Of a stretch of DNA of 64,000 nucleotides, positions 8,158 through 17,412 are shown piece after piece; the stretch's first letter is position 1; every line of letters starts with the position of its first letter. The notes under the pieces are model-generated. The model was not told the DNA's origin, did not search any database, and saw nothing but the letters and a program-made list of their open reading frames with translations. The translations under genes and the position numbers were made by a program. The stretch is from positions 140,900-204,899 of the forward strand of contig CAVUFH010000004.1 in assembly GCA_963740835.1 (NCBI GenBank), written 5' to 3'. The stretch is from CAVUFH01 sp963740835 (GTDB taxonomy: Bacteria > Actinomycetota > Acidimicrobiia > IMCC26256 > PALSA-610).

Positions 8158-9699
8158 ATGGACACAGTCAAGATCTTCGACACGACCCTGCGAGACGGCG
8201 AGCAGTCGCCGGGCATCTCGCTCGACGTCGGCGAGAAGCTGGAGATCGCAGAGCAACTCGCGCGCCTGGGCGTCGACATCATCGAAGCCGGATTCCCCGT
8301 TGCCTCGCAGGGCGACTTCGAAGCGGTCGAAGCGATCGCGAAGTCGGTGTCCGGCCCCGTCATCACCGCGCTGTCGCGTACTGCGTTCAAGGACGTCGAC
8401 CGGGCGTGGGAAGCAGTGCGGCACTCGACGAGACCCCGGATCCACGTGTTCCTTGCGACTTCGAAGATCCACATGGAGAAGAAGCTCAAGATGACGCCGG
8501 AGCAGGTGAAGGGCGAAGCGGCGGCATCCGTCGGTCGGGCGCGCGGCTACACGGCCGACGTCGAGTTCTCGCCAGAAGACGCGTACCGGTCTGATCCCGA
8601 CTTCATGTGCGAGGTGTGCCAGATCGCGGTCGACAACGGTGCGAACACGCTCAACATCCCCGACACTGTCGGCTACGCGATCCCCGAGGACTACGGCAAG
8701 CTCATCCGCTACGTGATCGACACGGTGCGCGGTGACTTCGTCGTCTCGACGCACTGCCACGACGACCTGGGCCTCGCCGTCGCGAACTCCCTCGCCGGCG
8801 TCGCGGCCGGGGCACGGCAGGTCGAGTGCGCGGTGAACGGGCTCGGCGAGCGGGCCGGCAACGCCGCGCTCGAGGAAGTCGTCATGGCCATCAAGACGCG
8901 CGGCGACTACTACACCGACTGCACGGTGAACGTGCGGACCGAGGAGCTTGCCCGCACGTCGCGGCTCGTGTCGCGCCTCACGGGCTACCACGTGCAGTTC
9001 AACAAGGCGGTCGTCGGTCGCAACGCGTTCGCACACGAGTCCGGGATCCACCAGCACGGAGTCCTGCAAGACCGCGAGACGTACGAGATCATCGACGCGT
9101 CGGTCGTCGGTCAGGAAGCGGCGCAGATCGTGCTGGGCAAGCACTCCGGGCGACACGCGTTCGCGGACACGCTCGACAAGATGGGTCTGCACGTGCAGGG
9201 AGACGCGCTGAACGGCGCGTTCGTTCGCTTCAAGGAGCTCGCCGACAAGAAGGTCGACATCACCGAAGCCGACCTCGAGGCGATCGTCGCCGAGGAGCTC
9301 GGCGCCACACTCGTCAACCGTTTCGTCGTGCACGAGCTCGAACTGCACGGTGGTACCGCGTCGAAGCCGTCGGCTCGGGTGGTGCTCGGTCACGAAGACG
9401 GGAAGATCGAGGCGACGGGCACCGGCGACGGCATGATCGATGCCGCGATCGCGGCGATCTCGGAAGCGACCGGCATCCACGGGAAGGTCGGCAACTTCCA
9501 AGTCTCGTCCGTCACCGGCGGTTCCGACGCGTTGGGCTCGGTCGCGATCACGGTGGAAGCCGACGCCAACAAGGTGACCGGCCGCGGTGTCGCCACTGAC
9601 GTGGTCGAGGCGTCCGCCCGCGCCTATCTGAACGCGGTGAACAAGATCGTGCGCATGAACGAGCGCGGCGAGGTTCGCGCCAAGATCGAAGGTCCGTGA
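8158..9699 (+). CDS. leuA: 2-isopropylmalate synthase
   Basis: A 513-aa enzyme that condenses 2-oxoisovalerate with acetyl-CoA, committing carbon to leucine. It begins VKIFDTTLRDGEQSPG, the HMGL-like metal and substrate motif, and has STHCHDDLGLAVANSLAG (metal-binding His pair), GLGERAGNAALEEV and HESGIHQHG. The C-terminal region from about residue 370 is the LeuA regulatory dimer domain, usually the leucine feedback site. Length matches the bacterial LeuA type rather than the longer mycobacterial form. ATG at 8158 is preceded by GGAG at 8148-8151. Expression is probably set by the upstream leader and attenuator. Confidence 0.96.
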   Translation: MDTVKIFDTTLRDGEQSPGISLDVGEKLEIAEQLARLGVDIIEAGFPVASQGDFEAVEAIAKSVSGPVITALSRTAFKDVDRAWEAVRHSTRPRIHVFLATSKIHMEKKLKMTPEQVKGEAAASVGRARGYTADVEFSPEDAYRSDPDFMCEVCQIAVDNGANTLNIPDTVGYAIPEDYGKLIRYVIDTVRGDFVVSTHCHDDLGLAVANSLAGVAAGARQVECAVNGLGERAGNAALEEVVMAIKTRGDYYTDCTVNVRTEELARTSRLVSRLTGYHVQFNKAVVGRNAFAHESGIHQHGVLQDRETYEIIDASVVGQEAAQIVLGKHSGRHAFADTLDKMGLHVQGDALNGAFVRFKELADKKVDITEADLEAIVAEELGATLVNRFVVHELELHGGTASKPSARVVLGHEDGKIEATGTGDGMIDAAIAAISEATGIHGKVGNFQVSSVTGGSDALGSVAITVEADANKVTGRGVATDVVEASARAYLNAVNKIVRMNERGEVRAKIEGP

Positions 9700-9703
9700 G
9701 GTC

Positions 9704-10387
9704 GTGCCCGCGGCTGCGAACATCAACCGATGGGTGGAGCCCGAGTGGGCACTGAGCTACCTGCGGGAGCGCGACGCCATCCCGCACCGCGTCGAAGGGC
9801 TCGGGGTCCTGCTCGAACTCCTTCCGGCGCGCGTCGAGCGCGTGCTCGACCTCGGCACCGGTGACGGCAACCCGCTTGCGCTCGTCCTCGCCGCGCGTCC
9901 GGACGCGAGCGGTGTCGGCCTCGATTTCCAGGAAGAGATGCTGCGCCGCGCGCGCGAACGGTTCGGCGGCAACACTCGCGTCACGATCGGCCCGCACGAT
10001 CTGGACCAACCGCTTCCGGACGATCTCGGAGTGTTCGACGTCGTCGTGTCGAGCTTCGCGATCCACCACCTCGTGCCCGACCGCCAGCGCGCCCTCTACG
10101 GCGAGGTCTTCGACCGGCTCCGGCCCGGCGGCCTGTTCGCGAACGTCGAGCACGTCGCGTCCCGGAGTGACGAACTTCACGCTGACTTCCTGGCCGCGAT
10201 CGGCCGGACGCCGGAGCAAGACGACCCCTCGAACAAGCTCGTGCCGGTTCCGACTCACTTGCAGTGGCTCGATGACCTGGGCTTTCGCGATGTCGAGTGC
10301 TACTGGAAGTGGCGCGAACTGGCCGTCGTCGGCGGCTACCGCCCCGCGTCGCGCGCCGTCCGCGGCGGTGTGTTCACGGGCCGATGA
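9704..10387 (+). CDS. SAM-dependent class I methyltransferase
   Basis: A 227-aa Rossmann-fold methyltransferase. Motif I is VLDLGTGDGNPLALV at about residues 47-61, the motif II acidic residue is in GVGLDFQEEML, and post-motif FDVVVSSFAIHHL is followed by LRPGGLFANVEHV. The substrate is not evident. It starts from GTG at 9704, four bases after the leuA stop, so it may be co-transcribed with leuA, though no functional link is clear. Confidence 0.85.
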   Translation: MPAAANINRWVEPEWALSYLRERDAIPHRVEGLGVLLELLPARVERVLDLGTGDGNPLALVLAARPDASGVGLDFQEEMLRRARERFGGNTRVTIGPHDLDQPLPDDLGVFDVVVSSFAIHHLVPDRQRALYGEVFDRLRPGGLFANVEHVASRSDELHADFLAAIGRTPEQDDPSNKLVPVPTHLQWLDDLGFRDVECYWKWRELAVVGGYRPASRAVRGGVFTGR

Positions 10388-10400
10388 GGGAACACACGCG

Positions 10401-10583
10401 GTGCGGGCGACGTTTGCACGTGAAGGTCCGACGGGCCACTGGGATGTGATTGTGATGAGCACCATCGACTTCTTCGAGTACTTGGTTCGGAACGAGTCCA
10501 CACGGGAACTCGCACACGAGCTCGCCGACGTGTGGGTCGCCCACGAGGTCGGCTACCTCCCCGAACTGCAATCCGCCGCCTGA
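10401..10583 (+). CDS. Small hypothetical protein (uncertain)
   Basis: An open frame of 60 codons from GTG 10401, or 42 from the ATG at 10455. The second half (STIDFFEYLVRNESTRELA...) reads like a folded amphipathic peptide with balanced charged residues rather than the Arg-rich pattern of shadow frames in this DNA. No family is recognised and no clear ribosome binding site is seen. It fills the gap between the methyltransferase and the alkylation-repair gene. Confidence 0.35.
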   Translation: MRATFAREGPTGHWDVIVMSTIDFFEYLVRNESTRELAHELADVWVAHEVGYLPELQSAA

Positions 10584-10629
10584 GCGCCACCCGCTGACAA
10601 CGGCGGCCCGGGGACATGAAGAAAACGCG

Positions 10630-11313
10630 GTGACGCTGCTCCCACGTCTGGTCGAGTCGTTCACCGAACATCGCGATCCCGGTCGGGCGCCGGCGATGGC
10701 GAAGTACATGCGGGACCAGTTCCCGTTTCTGGGTATCCCGACACCCGAGCGGCGTGCCCTCACCCGCGCCCTGTTGCGGGACGCACCGGTACCCGGTGAG
10801 CGCGAGCTCGCAACGTTCGCCCGTCGGGCGTGGAAGCTCGACGAGCGCGAGTACCAGTACGCGGCGTGCGATGTGATCGCCGCGTACGTCGGCCTGTGCT
10901 CGGAGCGGCTGCTCGCCGATCTGCGGTTCCTCGTCACGCACAAGTCGTGGTGGGACACCGTGGACGCGCTCGCACCTTCGGTCGGCGCGCTGGTGCTCGC
11001 CCATCCGCAGCTCCGCACCGAGCTCGACCACTGGATCGGCAACGACAACATCTGGCTCGCGCGCGTGGCGCTGCTCCACCAGCTGCGGTTCAAGACGCAC
11101 ACCGACAGCGGCCGGCTCTTCCGTTACTGCCGTCAGCGTGCAACCGACGAGGAGTTCTTCCTGCGCAAGGCGATCGGGTGGGCGCTGCGCGAGTACTCGA
11201 AGACGGACGCGGCCGCGGTGCGGCGCTTCGTCGCCGCGAACGCGGATCGCCTGTCGCCGTTGTCACGCCGCGAAGCATTGCTCTGGCTCGACCGCCGCGC
11301 GCCCGCGCTCTGA
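10630..11313 (+). CDS. DNA alkylation repair protein, AlkD-like HEAT-repeat family
   Basis: A 227-aa all-helical protein of the DNA alkylation repair family. AlkD-type members excise N3/N7-alkylated bases using HEAT-like repeats. Characteristic stretches are AKYMRDQFPFLGIPTPERR, the WWDTVD segment and FFLRKAIGWALREYSKTD near residues 178-196, followed by LSPLSRREALLWL. In relatives the aromatic and Asp residues in these stretches line the lesion pocket. GTG start at 10630. Neighbours give no further hint of regulation. Confidence 0.88.
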   Translation: MTLLPRLVESFTEHRDPGRAPAMAKYMRDQFPFLGIPTPERRALTRALLRDAPVPGERELATFARRAWKLDEREYQYAACDVIAAYVGLCSERLLADLRFLVTHKSWWDTVDALAPSVGALVLAHPQLRTELDHWIGNDNIWLARVALLHQLRFKTHTDSGRLFRYCRQRATDEEFFLRKAIGWALREYSKTDAAAVRRFVAANADRLSPLSRREALLWLDRRAPAL

Positions 11314-11325
11314 CACACTTCAGGA

Positions 11326-12251
11326 ATGGCGCTGTCGAAGGAGCTGCAGGATCTCGCGCAACGGGTCTCGAACTGGGGCCGCTGGGGTCCCGACGACCAG
11401 CGGGGCACGCTGAATCTCATCACGCCCGACGCGACGCGCCGCGGCGCCGCGGCCGTGCGGCGCGGCGTTTCGTTCTCGCTCGCGATCCCGTTCGACGCCG
11501 ACGGACCGCAGACGGGGAGCATCCCCGGCCGCATCAATCCGCAGCGGCGGATGCTGATGTTCAACACCGCGTTCACCGGTGACCGGAGTGATTTCACGAC
11601 GAGCGATGACGCGTTCGAGATGGGCACACAGGCCGCCACGCACTGGGACGCGCTCTCACACGTCGGCTACGACGGACTCCTCTACAACGGCATCAGCGAC
11701 GACGCGATCGACGAGCGCGGTGCGGCGAGGCTCGGTATCGAGCAGTTCGGCCCGGTCGTGACGCGCGGCGTCTTGCTCGATGTCGCGTGGCTCTACGGCG
11801 TCGACGGTCTCGAACCTGGATACGCGATCGGTGGCGACGACCTCGCGGGGCAGCCGCCCGTGCAGAGGTGCGGGTCGAATCCGGCGACATCGTGCTCGTC
11901 CGCACCGGCAACATGCGGCTGCTCGCCGCCGGCGACAAGCAGCGCTACGCCGGCAAAACGCCGGGCATCGGCGTTGGTGCGATCGAGTGGTTCCACGACT
12001 CCGAGGTCGCAGCGGTCGCGACCGACACCCTCGCGTTCGAGGTCTGGCCGTGCGAGGACCCGCGCTCGATGCTGCCCGTCCACATGCTGGACCTCCGCGA
12101 CCAGGGATTGGTGCAAGGGCAGCTCTGGTATCTCGATGCGCTGGCCGACGACTGCGCGGCTGATGGTGTGTACGAGTTCCTGCTCGCGGCGACGCCATTG
12201 CCGCTGACGGGCGCGGTTGGCGGCCCCGTCGCGCCTACTGCGACGAAGTAG
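11326..12251 (+). CDS. Cyclase-family (kynurenine formamidase-like) metal hydrolase, frameshifted
   Basis: Homology runs over about 308 codons but in two frames. The first part, from ATG 11326, carries NWGRWGPDDQRGTLNLITP and the metal signature THWDALSHVGYDG (H-x-D-x-x-x-H). It is read to about 11850. The second part, in another frame to the stop at 12251, carries VESGDIVLVRTGNM, TPGIGVGAIEWFHDSEVAA and LLPVHM-like residues before the C-terminus. The switch is in GGGGCAGCCGCCCG, a likely place for a lost or gained base. The family hydrolyses amides or lactones, as in arylformamidase; the substrate here is unknown. Its 3' end overlaps the convergent leuD by 17 bp. Confidence 0.8.
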
Positions 12252-12846
12252 CGGTCGGGATGCTCGGTTTGTAGGTCGGGCGCGATTGTTCGTGCGCGGC
12301 GAGGGCTTCCGCGTGGCGCAAAGTGAGGCCGATGTCGTCGAGACCGTTGACGAGGCGGTATTGGGTGAAATCGTCGAGCTCGAACGGCGCGTCGAGCCCG
12401 ATCGCCGGCGCGGCCACCCGCTTGTGCTCCACGTCGACGACGATCTCGAGTTCCGGATCCTCGTCGATCGCCTCCCACAAGCGTTGCACGACCTCGGTGT
12501 CCACGGTCGCGGCGACGAGGCCCTGCTTCCCGCTGTTGTTGCGGAAGATGTCGGCGAACCGCGGCGAGAGCACCGCCTCGAACCCGTAGTCCATGAGCGC
12601 CCACACCGCGTGCTCGCGGGACGAGCCCGTGCCGAAATTGGATCCGGCGACAAGGATCTTGGCCCCGTCGTGCCGCTCCTGGTTCAGCACGAAGTCGGAG
12701 TTCTCGCGCCAATCGGAGAACAGCCCGGCGCCGAAGCCGGTGCGTTCGACCCGCTTCAGCCAATCGCTCGGGATGATCTGGTCTGTGTCCACATCCGTGC
12801 GCACGAGCGGCACACCGGTGCCGGTGATGACGCGTACCGCGTTCAT
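12235..12846 (-). CDS. leuD: 3-isopropylmalate dehydratase small subunit
   Basis: A 203-aa swivel-domain subunit of isopropylmalate isomerase. It has VDTDQIIPSDWLKR, LVAGSNFGTGSSREHAVWAL (the GSSREHA signature), SPRFADIFRNNSGKQGL and a C-terminal DFTQYRLVNGLDDIGLTL. It pairs with LeuC. Its ATG at 12846 overlaps the leuC stop as ATGA, so the subunits are co-translated. Length is normal for the family. Confidence 0.96.
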   Translation of the reverse strand: MNAVRVITGTGVPLVRTDVDTDQIIPSDWLKRVERTGFGAGLFSDWRENSDFVLNQERHDGAKILVAGSNFGTGSSREHAVWALMDYGFEAVLSPRFADIFRNNSGKQGLVAATVDTEVVQRLWEAIDEDPELEIVVDVEHKRVAAPAIGLDAPFELDDFTQYRLVNGLDDIGLTLRHAEALAAHEQSRPTYKPSIPTATSSQ

Positions 12847-14243
12847 GCGAGGTCCTCCGGGGTTGCGAAGTGTCCGGCGATGGCGGTGGCGGCGGCGACG
12901 GCGGGGGACACCAGGTGGGTGCGGCCGCCCTTGCCCTGCCGCCCCTCGAAGTTGCGGTTCGACGTCGATGCGCACCGCTCGCCCGGGGCGAGCTTGTCCG
13001 GGTTCATCGCGAGGCACATCGAACAGCCCGGCTCGCGCCAGTCGAACCCGGCGGCGACGAACACCTGGTCCAGGCCCTCGGCTTCCGCCTGCGCCTTGAC
13101 CGCGACCGAACCGGGCACGACGAGCGTGCGCACGCCCGGCTTCACCTTGCGACCGCGCGCGACATCGGCTGCGGCGCGCAGGTCTTCGATGCGCGAGTTG
13201 GTGCACGAACCGATGAACACGGTGTCGACGTCGATCTCGCGCATCGGCGTTCCGGCCCTCAACCCCATGTACGCGAGCGCGCGCTTGGCGGAATCGCGTG
13301 CGCCCTCATCGGGGAGCGCTTCGGGATCGGGCACGGTGGCGTCGATCGGGATCGTCTGGCTCGGGTTCGTCCCCCACGAGACGTGTGGCTCGAGCGTGCG
13401 GGCGTCGATGACGACTTCCTTGTCGAACTGCGCGTCGTCGTCGGTGACGAGCGCCCGCCACGCGTCGAGCGCGCGCTCCCAGTCGCCGCCCTTGGGCGCG
13501 AACGACTTGCCCTCGAGGTAGGCGAAGGTCGTGTCGTCGGGCGCGATCATGCCGGCGCGCGCGCCGGCTTCGATCGACATGTTGCACACGGTCATGCGAC
13601 CTTCCATCGAGAGCGCGCGGATCGCGGCGCCGCGGTACTCGATGACCGAACCGATACCGCCGCCCGTGCCGATGCGGGCGATGATTGCGAGCACGACGTC
13701 CTTCGCGGTGACGCCGGGCGGCAGGTCACCGTCGACGGTGATCGCCATGGTTCCCGGCCGCGTCTGCGGCAGCGTCTGCGTCGCGAGCACGTGCTCGACC
13801 TCGCTCGTACCGATGCCGAACGCGAGCGCACCGAACGCACCGTGCGTCGAGGTGTGGCTGTCGCCGCAGACGATCGTCATGCCCGGCTGGGTGAGGCCCT
13901 GCTCCGGACCGATCACGTGGACGATGCCCTGGCCCGGATCACCCATCGCGTAGCAGCGGATGCCGAACTCGGCGCAGTTGCGCGCGAGCACCTCCATCTG
14001 CGTCGCCGAGATGGGATCCTCGAGCGGGAGGTGCAAGCCGGTCGTGGGCACGTTGTGGTCCATCGTCGCGATCGTGAGGTCGGGCCGCCGGACGCCCCGA
14101 CCTTCGAGTCGCAGTCCGTCGAAGGCCTGTGGCGAGGTCACCTCGTGGACGAGGTGCAGATCGATGAACAGGAGGTCGGGTTCGCCTGCCGCGGCGCGCA
14201 CAACGTGCTCGTCCCACACCTTCTCCGACAGTGTCGTGCCCAT
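12843..14243 (-). CDS. leuC: 3-isopropylmalate dehydratase large subunit
   Basis: A 466-aa aconitase-superfamily subunit that isomerises 2- to 3-isopropylmalate in leucine synthesis. Cluster-ligand cysteines are visible in FIGSCTNSR and in GCSMCLAMN. Other family signatures are TMDHNVPT, GDSHTSTHGAFGALAFGIGT and MSIEAGARAGMIAPD. The 4Fe-4S cluster makes it oxygen-sensitive. The start at 14243 lies 36 bp from a perfect palindrome that it shares with the divergent IclR regulator, so it is probably under that regulator's control. Confidence 0.97.
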   Translation of the reverse strand: MGTTLSEKVWDEHVVRAAAGEPDLLFIDLHLVHEVTSPQAFDGLRLEGRGVRRPDLTIATMDHNVPTTGLHLPLEDPISATQMEVLARNCAEFGIRCYAMGDPGQGIVHVIGPEQGLTQPGMTIVCGDSHTSTHGAFGALAFGIGTSEVEHVLATQTLPQTRPGTMAITVDGDLPPGVTAKDVVLAIIARIGTGGGIGSVIEYRGAAIRALSMEGRMTVCNMSIEAGARAGMIAPDDTTFAYLEGKSFAPKGGDWERALDAWRALVTDDDAQFDKEVVIDARTLEPHVSWGTNPSQTIPIDATVPDPEALPDEGARDSAKRALAYMGLRAGTPMREIDVDTVFIGSCTNSRIEDLRAAADVARGRKVKPGVRTLVVPGSVAVKAQAEAEGLDQVFVAAGFDWREPGCSMCLAMNPDKLAPGERCASTSNRNFEGRQGKGGRTHLVSPAVAAATAIAGHFATPEDLA

Positions 14244-14278
14244 GACGTGGCCCCTCGTTGTCCAGTCGACGCTTCCTG

Positions 14279-14297
14279 CGTCTCACATAATGAGACG
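14279..14297. promoter_or_regulatory. Operator-like palindrome between leuC and the IclR regulator
   Basis: CGTCTCA (14279-14285) and TGAGACG (14291-14297) are perfect 7-bp arms with a 5-bp spacer. The site lies between the divergent leuC and regulator starts, 14 bp before the regulator's GTG. IclR-family proteins bind such short palindromes as dimers. Autorepression and control of leuCD from one site is the expected arrangement. Confidence 0.75.
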
Positions 14298-14310
14298 GTA
14301 GTATCGGTGT

Positions 14311-15039
14311 GTGGACAGTCTAGCGACGAGCACGGCCGATGCCGGGAAGACGAGCGTGCAGACGCTCGACCGGGTGGTCCGCGTGCTCGAGACCGTCGCC
14401 GCGCTCGACAGCTGCTCGCTCGCCGACCTCGTCCGCGAGACCGGTCTGGCCCGGCCGACCGCGTACCGGCTCGCGACCGCCTGCGAGCAGCACGGGTTGC
14501 TCGCCCGCGATCGCGCCGGCCGCTTCCAGCTCGGAGGGCGACTCGTGGGCTGGGGCGCGCAGGCCGCGGGCAGCAGCCGTTTGGTCGACGCAGCCCGGCC
14601 GGTGCTCGCCCGGCTCGCGGCGACGACCGGCGAGAGCACACAGTTGTACGTGCGCGACGGCGCGCACCGGATCTGCGTCGCGGTGCACGAACGGCCCAGC
14701 GGCCTGCGCGACACCGTGCCGCTCGGCGCGGTGATGCCCCTCACCAAGGGGTCGGGCGGCAAGGTGCTGCTGGCGTGGTCACCCGATCGGGACGATTTCG
14801 ATGTGACGCCCGCGGTCTTGGCCGGCGTCCGCGCGCAGGGGTTCGCCCAGAGCATCGGCGAGCGCGAGGCGGGCGTGGCGAGCGTGAGCGCACCGGTGTG
14901 CGCGCCCGACGGGCGGGTGCTCGCGGCGATCAGCGTCAGCGGCCCGGCCGAGCGCATGGACGCGGCCGCGATCGGCCGATTCACGAGCGCGGTGCTCGGT
15001 GCGGCGGCGGTCGTAGCCCGAGGCGTCACGTCGGAGTAA
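14311..15039 (+). CDS. ndgR: IclR-family transcriptional regulator (NdgR/LtbR-like) divergent from leuCD
   Basis: A 242-aa IclR protein. The N-terminal winged helix (about residues 12-75) has VQTLDRVVRVLETVAAL, LADLVRETGLARPTAYRL and a wing ending DRAGRFQLGGRL. The C-terminal effector domain has the family pattern GAVMPLTKGSGGKVLLAW and GFAQSIGEREAGVASVSAPV. In Streptomyces and Corynebacterium the orthologues NdgR/LtbR sit divergent to leuCD and control leucine genes, so position plus family support the name. It starts at GTG 14311 beside the palindrome at 14279-14297. The effector is unknown for this protein. Confidence 0.9.
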   Translation: MDSLATSTADAGKTSVQTLDRVVRVLETVAALDSCSLADLVRETGLARPTAYRLATACEQHGLLARDRAGRFQLGGRLVGWGAQAAGSSRLVDAARPVLARLAATTGESTQLYVRDGAHRICVAVHERPSGLRDTVPLGAVMPLTKGSGGKVLLAWSPDRDDFDVTPAVLAGVRAQGFAQSIGEREAGVASVSAPVCAPDGRVLAAISVSGPAERMDAAAIGRFTSAVLGAAAVVARGVTSE

Positions 15040-15074
15040 CAAGGGCGAAACAATCCCCTCGTACCGTCGGCCGC

Positions 15075-15590
15075 GTGAACGTCGAAGTCCTGCACTGGCC
15101 CGAAGACGAGCCCCGCGTGGCGGAGATGCGGACGCGCGGTGTGGCTCGCCTGCTCGTCGTCACCGACGGCGCGGCACCCGACGCGCCGGACTGTCTCGAG
15201 GACTGGGTGTTCGCGTCCGCCTCGGACACCGAGCGCGAAGCCCGGCGCCGCGCGCTCAGCCGGCGTGCGGAGGCGCATGGTGTCGTGCCCCTGCTCGACG
15301 GCGACGGGCTGCTCCATCACCGGGACCACTGGGTCTCACTGTCGCCGGTCGAGCAGGCGTTGGCCGCCGCGCTGCTGGACCGGTTCGGCGCGGTCGTCGC
15401 CCGCGACACTTTGGCGATGCGGGCGTGGCCCGAGGGGCTGCCGACCCGCAACGCGCTCGACGTGCACGTGTTGCGGCTCCGCCGCCGGATCTCGCCACTC
15501 GGTCTCGAGATCCGGACCGTGCGGGCGCGCGGGTACCTGCTGCAAGCCGCGAGCACCAACGGCAACGGCAACGGCAACGGTCAGCACTGA
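15075..15590 (+). CDS. Orphan winged-helix DNA-binding protein (OmpR C-terminal type)
   Basis: A 171-aa protein from GTG 15075. The last 90 residues form an OmpR/PhoB-type winged helix (LSPVEQALAAALLDRFGAVV, then DVHVLRLRRRISPLGLEIRT, ending VRARGYLL). The N-terminal part is short and lacks a receiver-like DD...D...K pattern (LLVVTDGAAP is its only resemblance), so phosphorylation-dependent control is unlikely. The tail is an Asn-Gly repeat (NGNGNGNG) encoded by a six-base repeat. A widespread uncharacterised actinobacterial type. It precedes hyuA by 48 bp; a link is not established. Confidence 0.75.
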   Translation: MNVEVLHWPEDEPRVAEMRTRGVARLLVVTDGAAPDAPDCLEDWVFASASDTEREARRRALSRRAEAHGVVPLLDGDGLLHHRDHWVSLSPVEQALAAALLDRFGAVVARDTLAMRAWPEGLPTRNALDVHVLRLRRRISPLGLEIRTVRARGYLLQAASTNGNGNGNGQH

Positions 15591-15638
15591 CACCTGCAGA
15601 CCTCACGATCGGCATGACGACCGGATAGACATCCCGGC

Positions 15639-17405
15639 GTGAGACTCGGGGTCGACACCGGCGGGACGTTCACGGATGCCGTCGACGGCGACGGGCGGGT
15701 CGCGAAGGTGTTGTCGACCCGCGACGACCCGGCACGCGCGGTCGACGGCGCGGTGCGCGAGCTCGCGGGCGCCGCCCGGCCGGAAGTCCTCGCGCACGGC
15801 ACCACGGTGGCCACCAACGCGCTGCTCGAACGACGCGGCGCGCGCGTGGCCCTCGTGACGACGCGCGGGTTCGCCGACATCATTGAGATCGCCCGCCAGC
15901 ACCGGCCGTCGCTGTACGACCCGTTCGTCGACCGGCCCATCCCGCTCGTATCGCGAGCGTGGCGCTTCGAGATCGATGAGCGCCTCGATGCCGTTGGCGC
16001 CGTGCTGACGCAATGGGACGGCGCGCTCCCGGCGCTGCCGCGCGACGTGGAAGCGGTTGCGCTCTGTCTCGTGCACTCGGATCGCAACGCCGAACCCGAA
16101 GCCAGGGTCGCCGCGACTCTCCGCGCACGCGGATACGACGTGACCGTGTCGAGCGAGCTCTCGCCCGAGTTCCGCGAGTACGAGCGCACGGTCACCACGG
16201 TCGTCAACGCGTACCTGCGGCCCGCGTGCGGTCCGTACCTGGAACGTATCGCCGCGTTCGCGGGCGAGGTACTCGTGATGACGTCGGCCGGCGGTCTGGT
16301 CGCGATCTCCGACGCACAGCGGGCCCCGGCCGCGCTGCTGCTCTCCGGCCCCGCCGGCGGAGTGCGAGCCGCCGCCGCGGTGGCCGCCGCGTGCGGCCAT
16401 CCCGACGCGGTGACCTTCGACATGGGTGGGACGAGCACGGACGTGTGCCTCGTGCGCGGCGGCGTGCCCGAGCCCGCGGCGCAACGCGACGTCGGCGGGT
16501 TCCCGATCCGGCTGCCTGCGCTCGACATCCACACCATCGGTGCCGGGGGCGGATCGATCGCGCGCCTCGACCCGGGCGGCGCGCTGGTCGTCGGCCCCGA
16601 GAGCGCAGGTGCGACGCCGGGTCCCGCGGCCTACGGAAGGGGTGGGATCGCCGCGACCGTGACCGACGCGGACCTCGTGCTCGGCCGCATCGACGATCGC
16701 GCGACGTTCCCGGGGTTGGGGAAACTCGACGCGTCGGCCGCACACGATGCGTTGGCGCGCGCCGGCGTCGATGCGGCGGGCGTCGTTGCCGTGGTCGACG
16801 CCGCGATGGAGCAAGCTGTACGCGCGGTCACCGTGGCACGCGGCGTCGACCCGCGCGGGCTCGCGTTGGTCGCGTTCGGCGGCGCCGGGCCGTTGCATGC
16901 GTGCGCGATCGCCGACGCACTCGGCATGCCGGCGGTCATCGTGCCGCCCCGCGCCGGCGTTGGCTCCGCGGTCGGTCTGCTGGCGTCCCCCCGCGGCCAG
17001 GAGGTCGTGCGTTCGTTCGGCGGCGAGTCGCTCGCGGACGCGCGCGCCGAGGTCGCGGCTCTCGCGCGCGATCGCGTCGGCGCCGATGCCGTCGTCGAGA
17101 CGGCCGTCGACTGCCGCTACGTCGGGCAGAGCCACGAGATCACGGTGGCGTCACCCGAGGACTTCCCGCGCGAGCACGAACGGCGCAACGGTCACGCGCG
17201 GCCCGGCGCGCCGGTCGAAGTAGTAGCCGTGCGAGCGCGCGCCACTGCTTCTGCGCCGCTCGACGTGGCCGACCTGCCCGCCGTCGTGCGTGCCGTCGTG
17301 CGTGGACCCGCGGTCGTGGCCGAACCCGACTGCACCGTGTGGATCCCGGCCGGATGGGTGGCGGAACCGCGCGCCCTCGGCGCATGGGTCCTCACCCGCA
17401 CCTAG
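15639..17405 (+). CDS. hyuA: Hydantoinase/oxoprolinase subunit A (HyuA family)
   Basis: A 588-aa ATP-dependent amidohydrolase subunit. It opens with LGVDTGGTFTDAV (the actin-like phosphate-binding loop) and has HGTTVATNALLERRGARVAL, SGPAGGVRAAA, TFDMGGTSTDVCL, a second GGGSIA motif and FGGAGPLHA. Relatives (N-methylhydantoinase A, 5-oxoprolinase, acetophenone carboxylase) are usually 650-720 aa. Here the C-terminal region is compact but keeps RYVGQSHEI and a short closing beta segment, so it may be a naturally short variant. GTG start at 15639. It forms a pair with the B subunit 64 bp downstream. The actual substrate cannot be deduced. Confidence 0.88.
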   Translation: MRLGVDTGGTFTDAVDGDGRVAKVLSTRDDPARAVDGAVRELAGAARPEVLAHGTTVATNALLERRGARVALVTTRGFADIIEIARQHRPSLYDPFVDRPIPLVSRAWRFEIDERLDAVGAVLTQWDGALPALPRDVEAVALCLVHSDRNAEPEARVAATLRARGYDVTVSSELSPEFREYERTVTTVVNAYLRPACGPYLERIAAFAGEVLVMTSAGGLVAISDAQRAPAALLLSGPAGGVRAAAAVAAACGHPDAVTFDMGGTSTDVCLVRGGVPEPAAQRDVGGFPIRLPALDIHTIGAGGGSIARLDPGGALVVGPESAGATPGPAAYGRGGIAATVTDADLVLGRIDDRATFPGLGKLDASAAHDALARAGVDAAGVVAVVDAAMEQAVRAVTVARGVDPRGLALVAFGGAGPLHACAIADALGMPAVIVPPRAGVGSAVGLLASPRGQEVVRSFGGESLADARAEVAALARDRVGADAVVETAVDCRYVGQSHEITVASPEDFPREHERRNGHARPGAPVEVVAVRARATASAPLDVADLPAVVRAVVRGPAVVAEPDCTVWIPAGWVAEPRALGAWVLTRT

Positions 17406-17412
17406 CCTTCTA

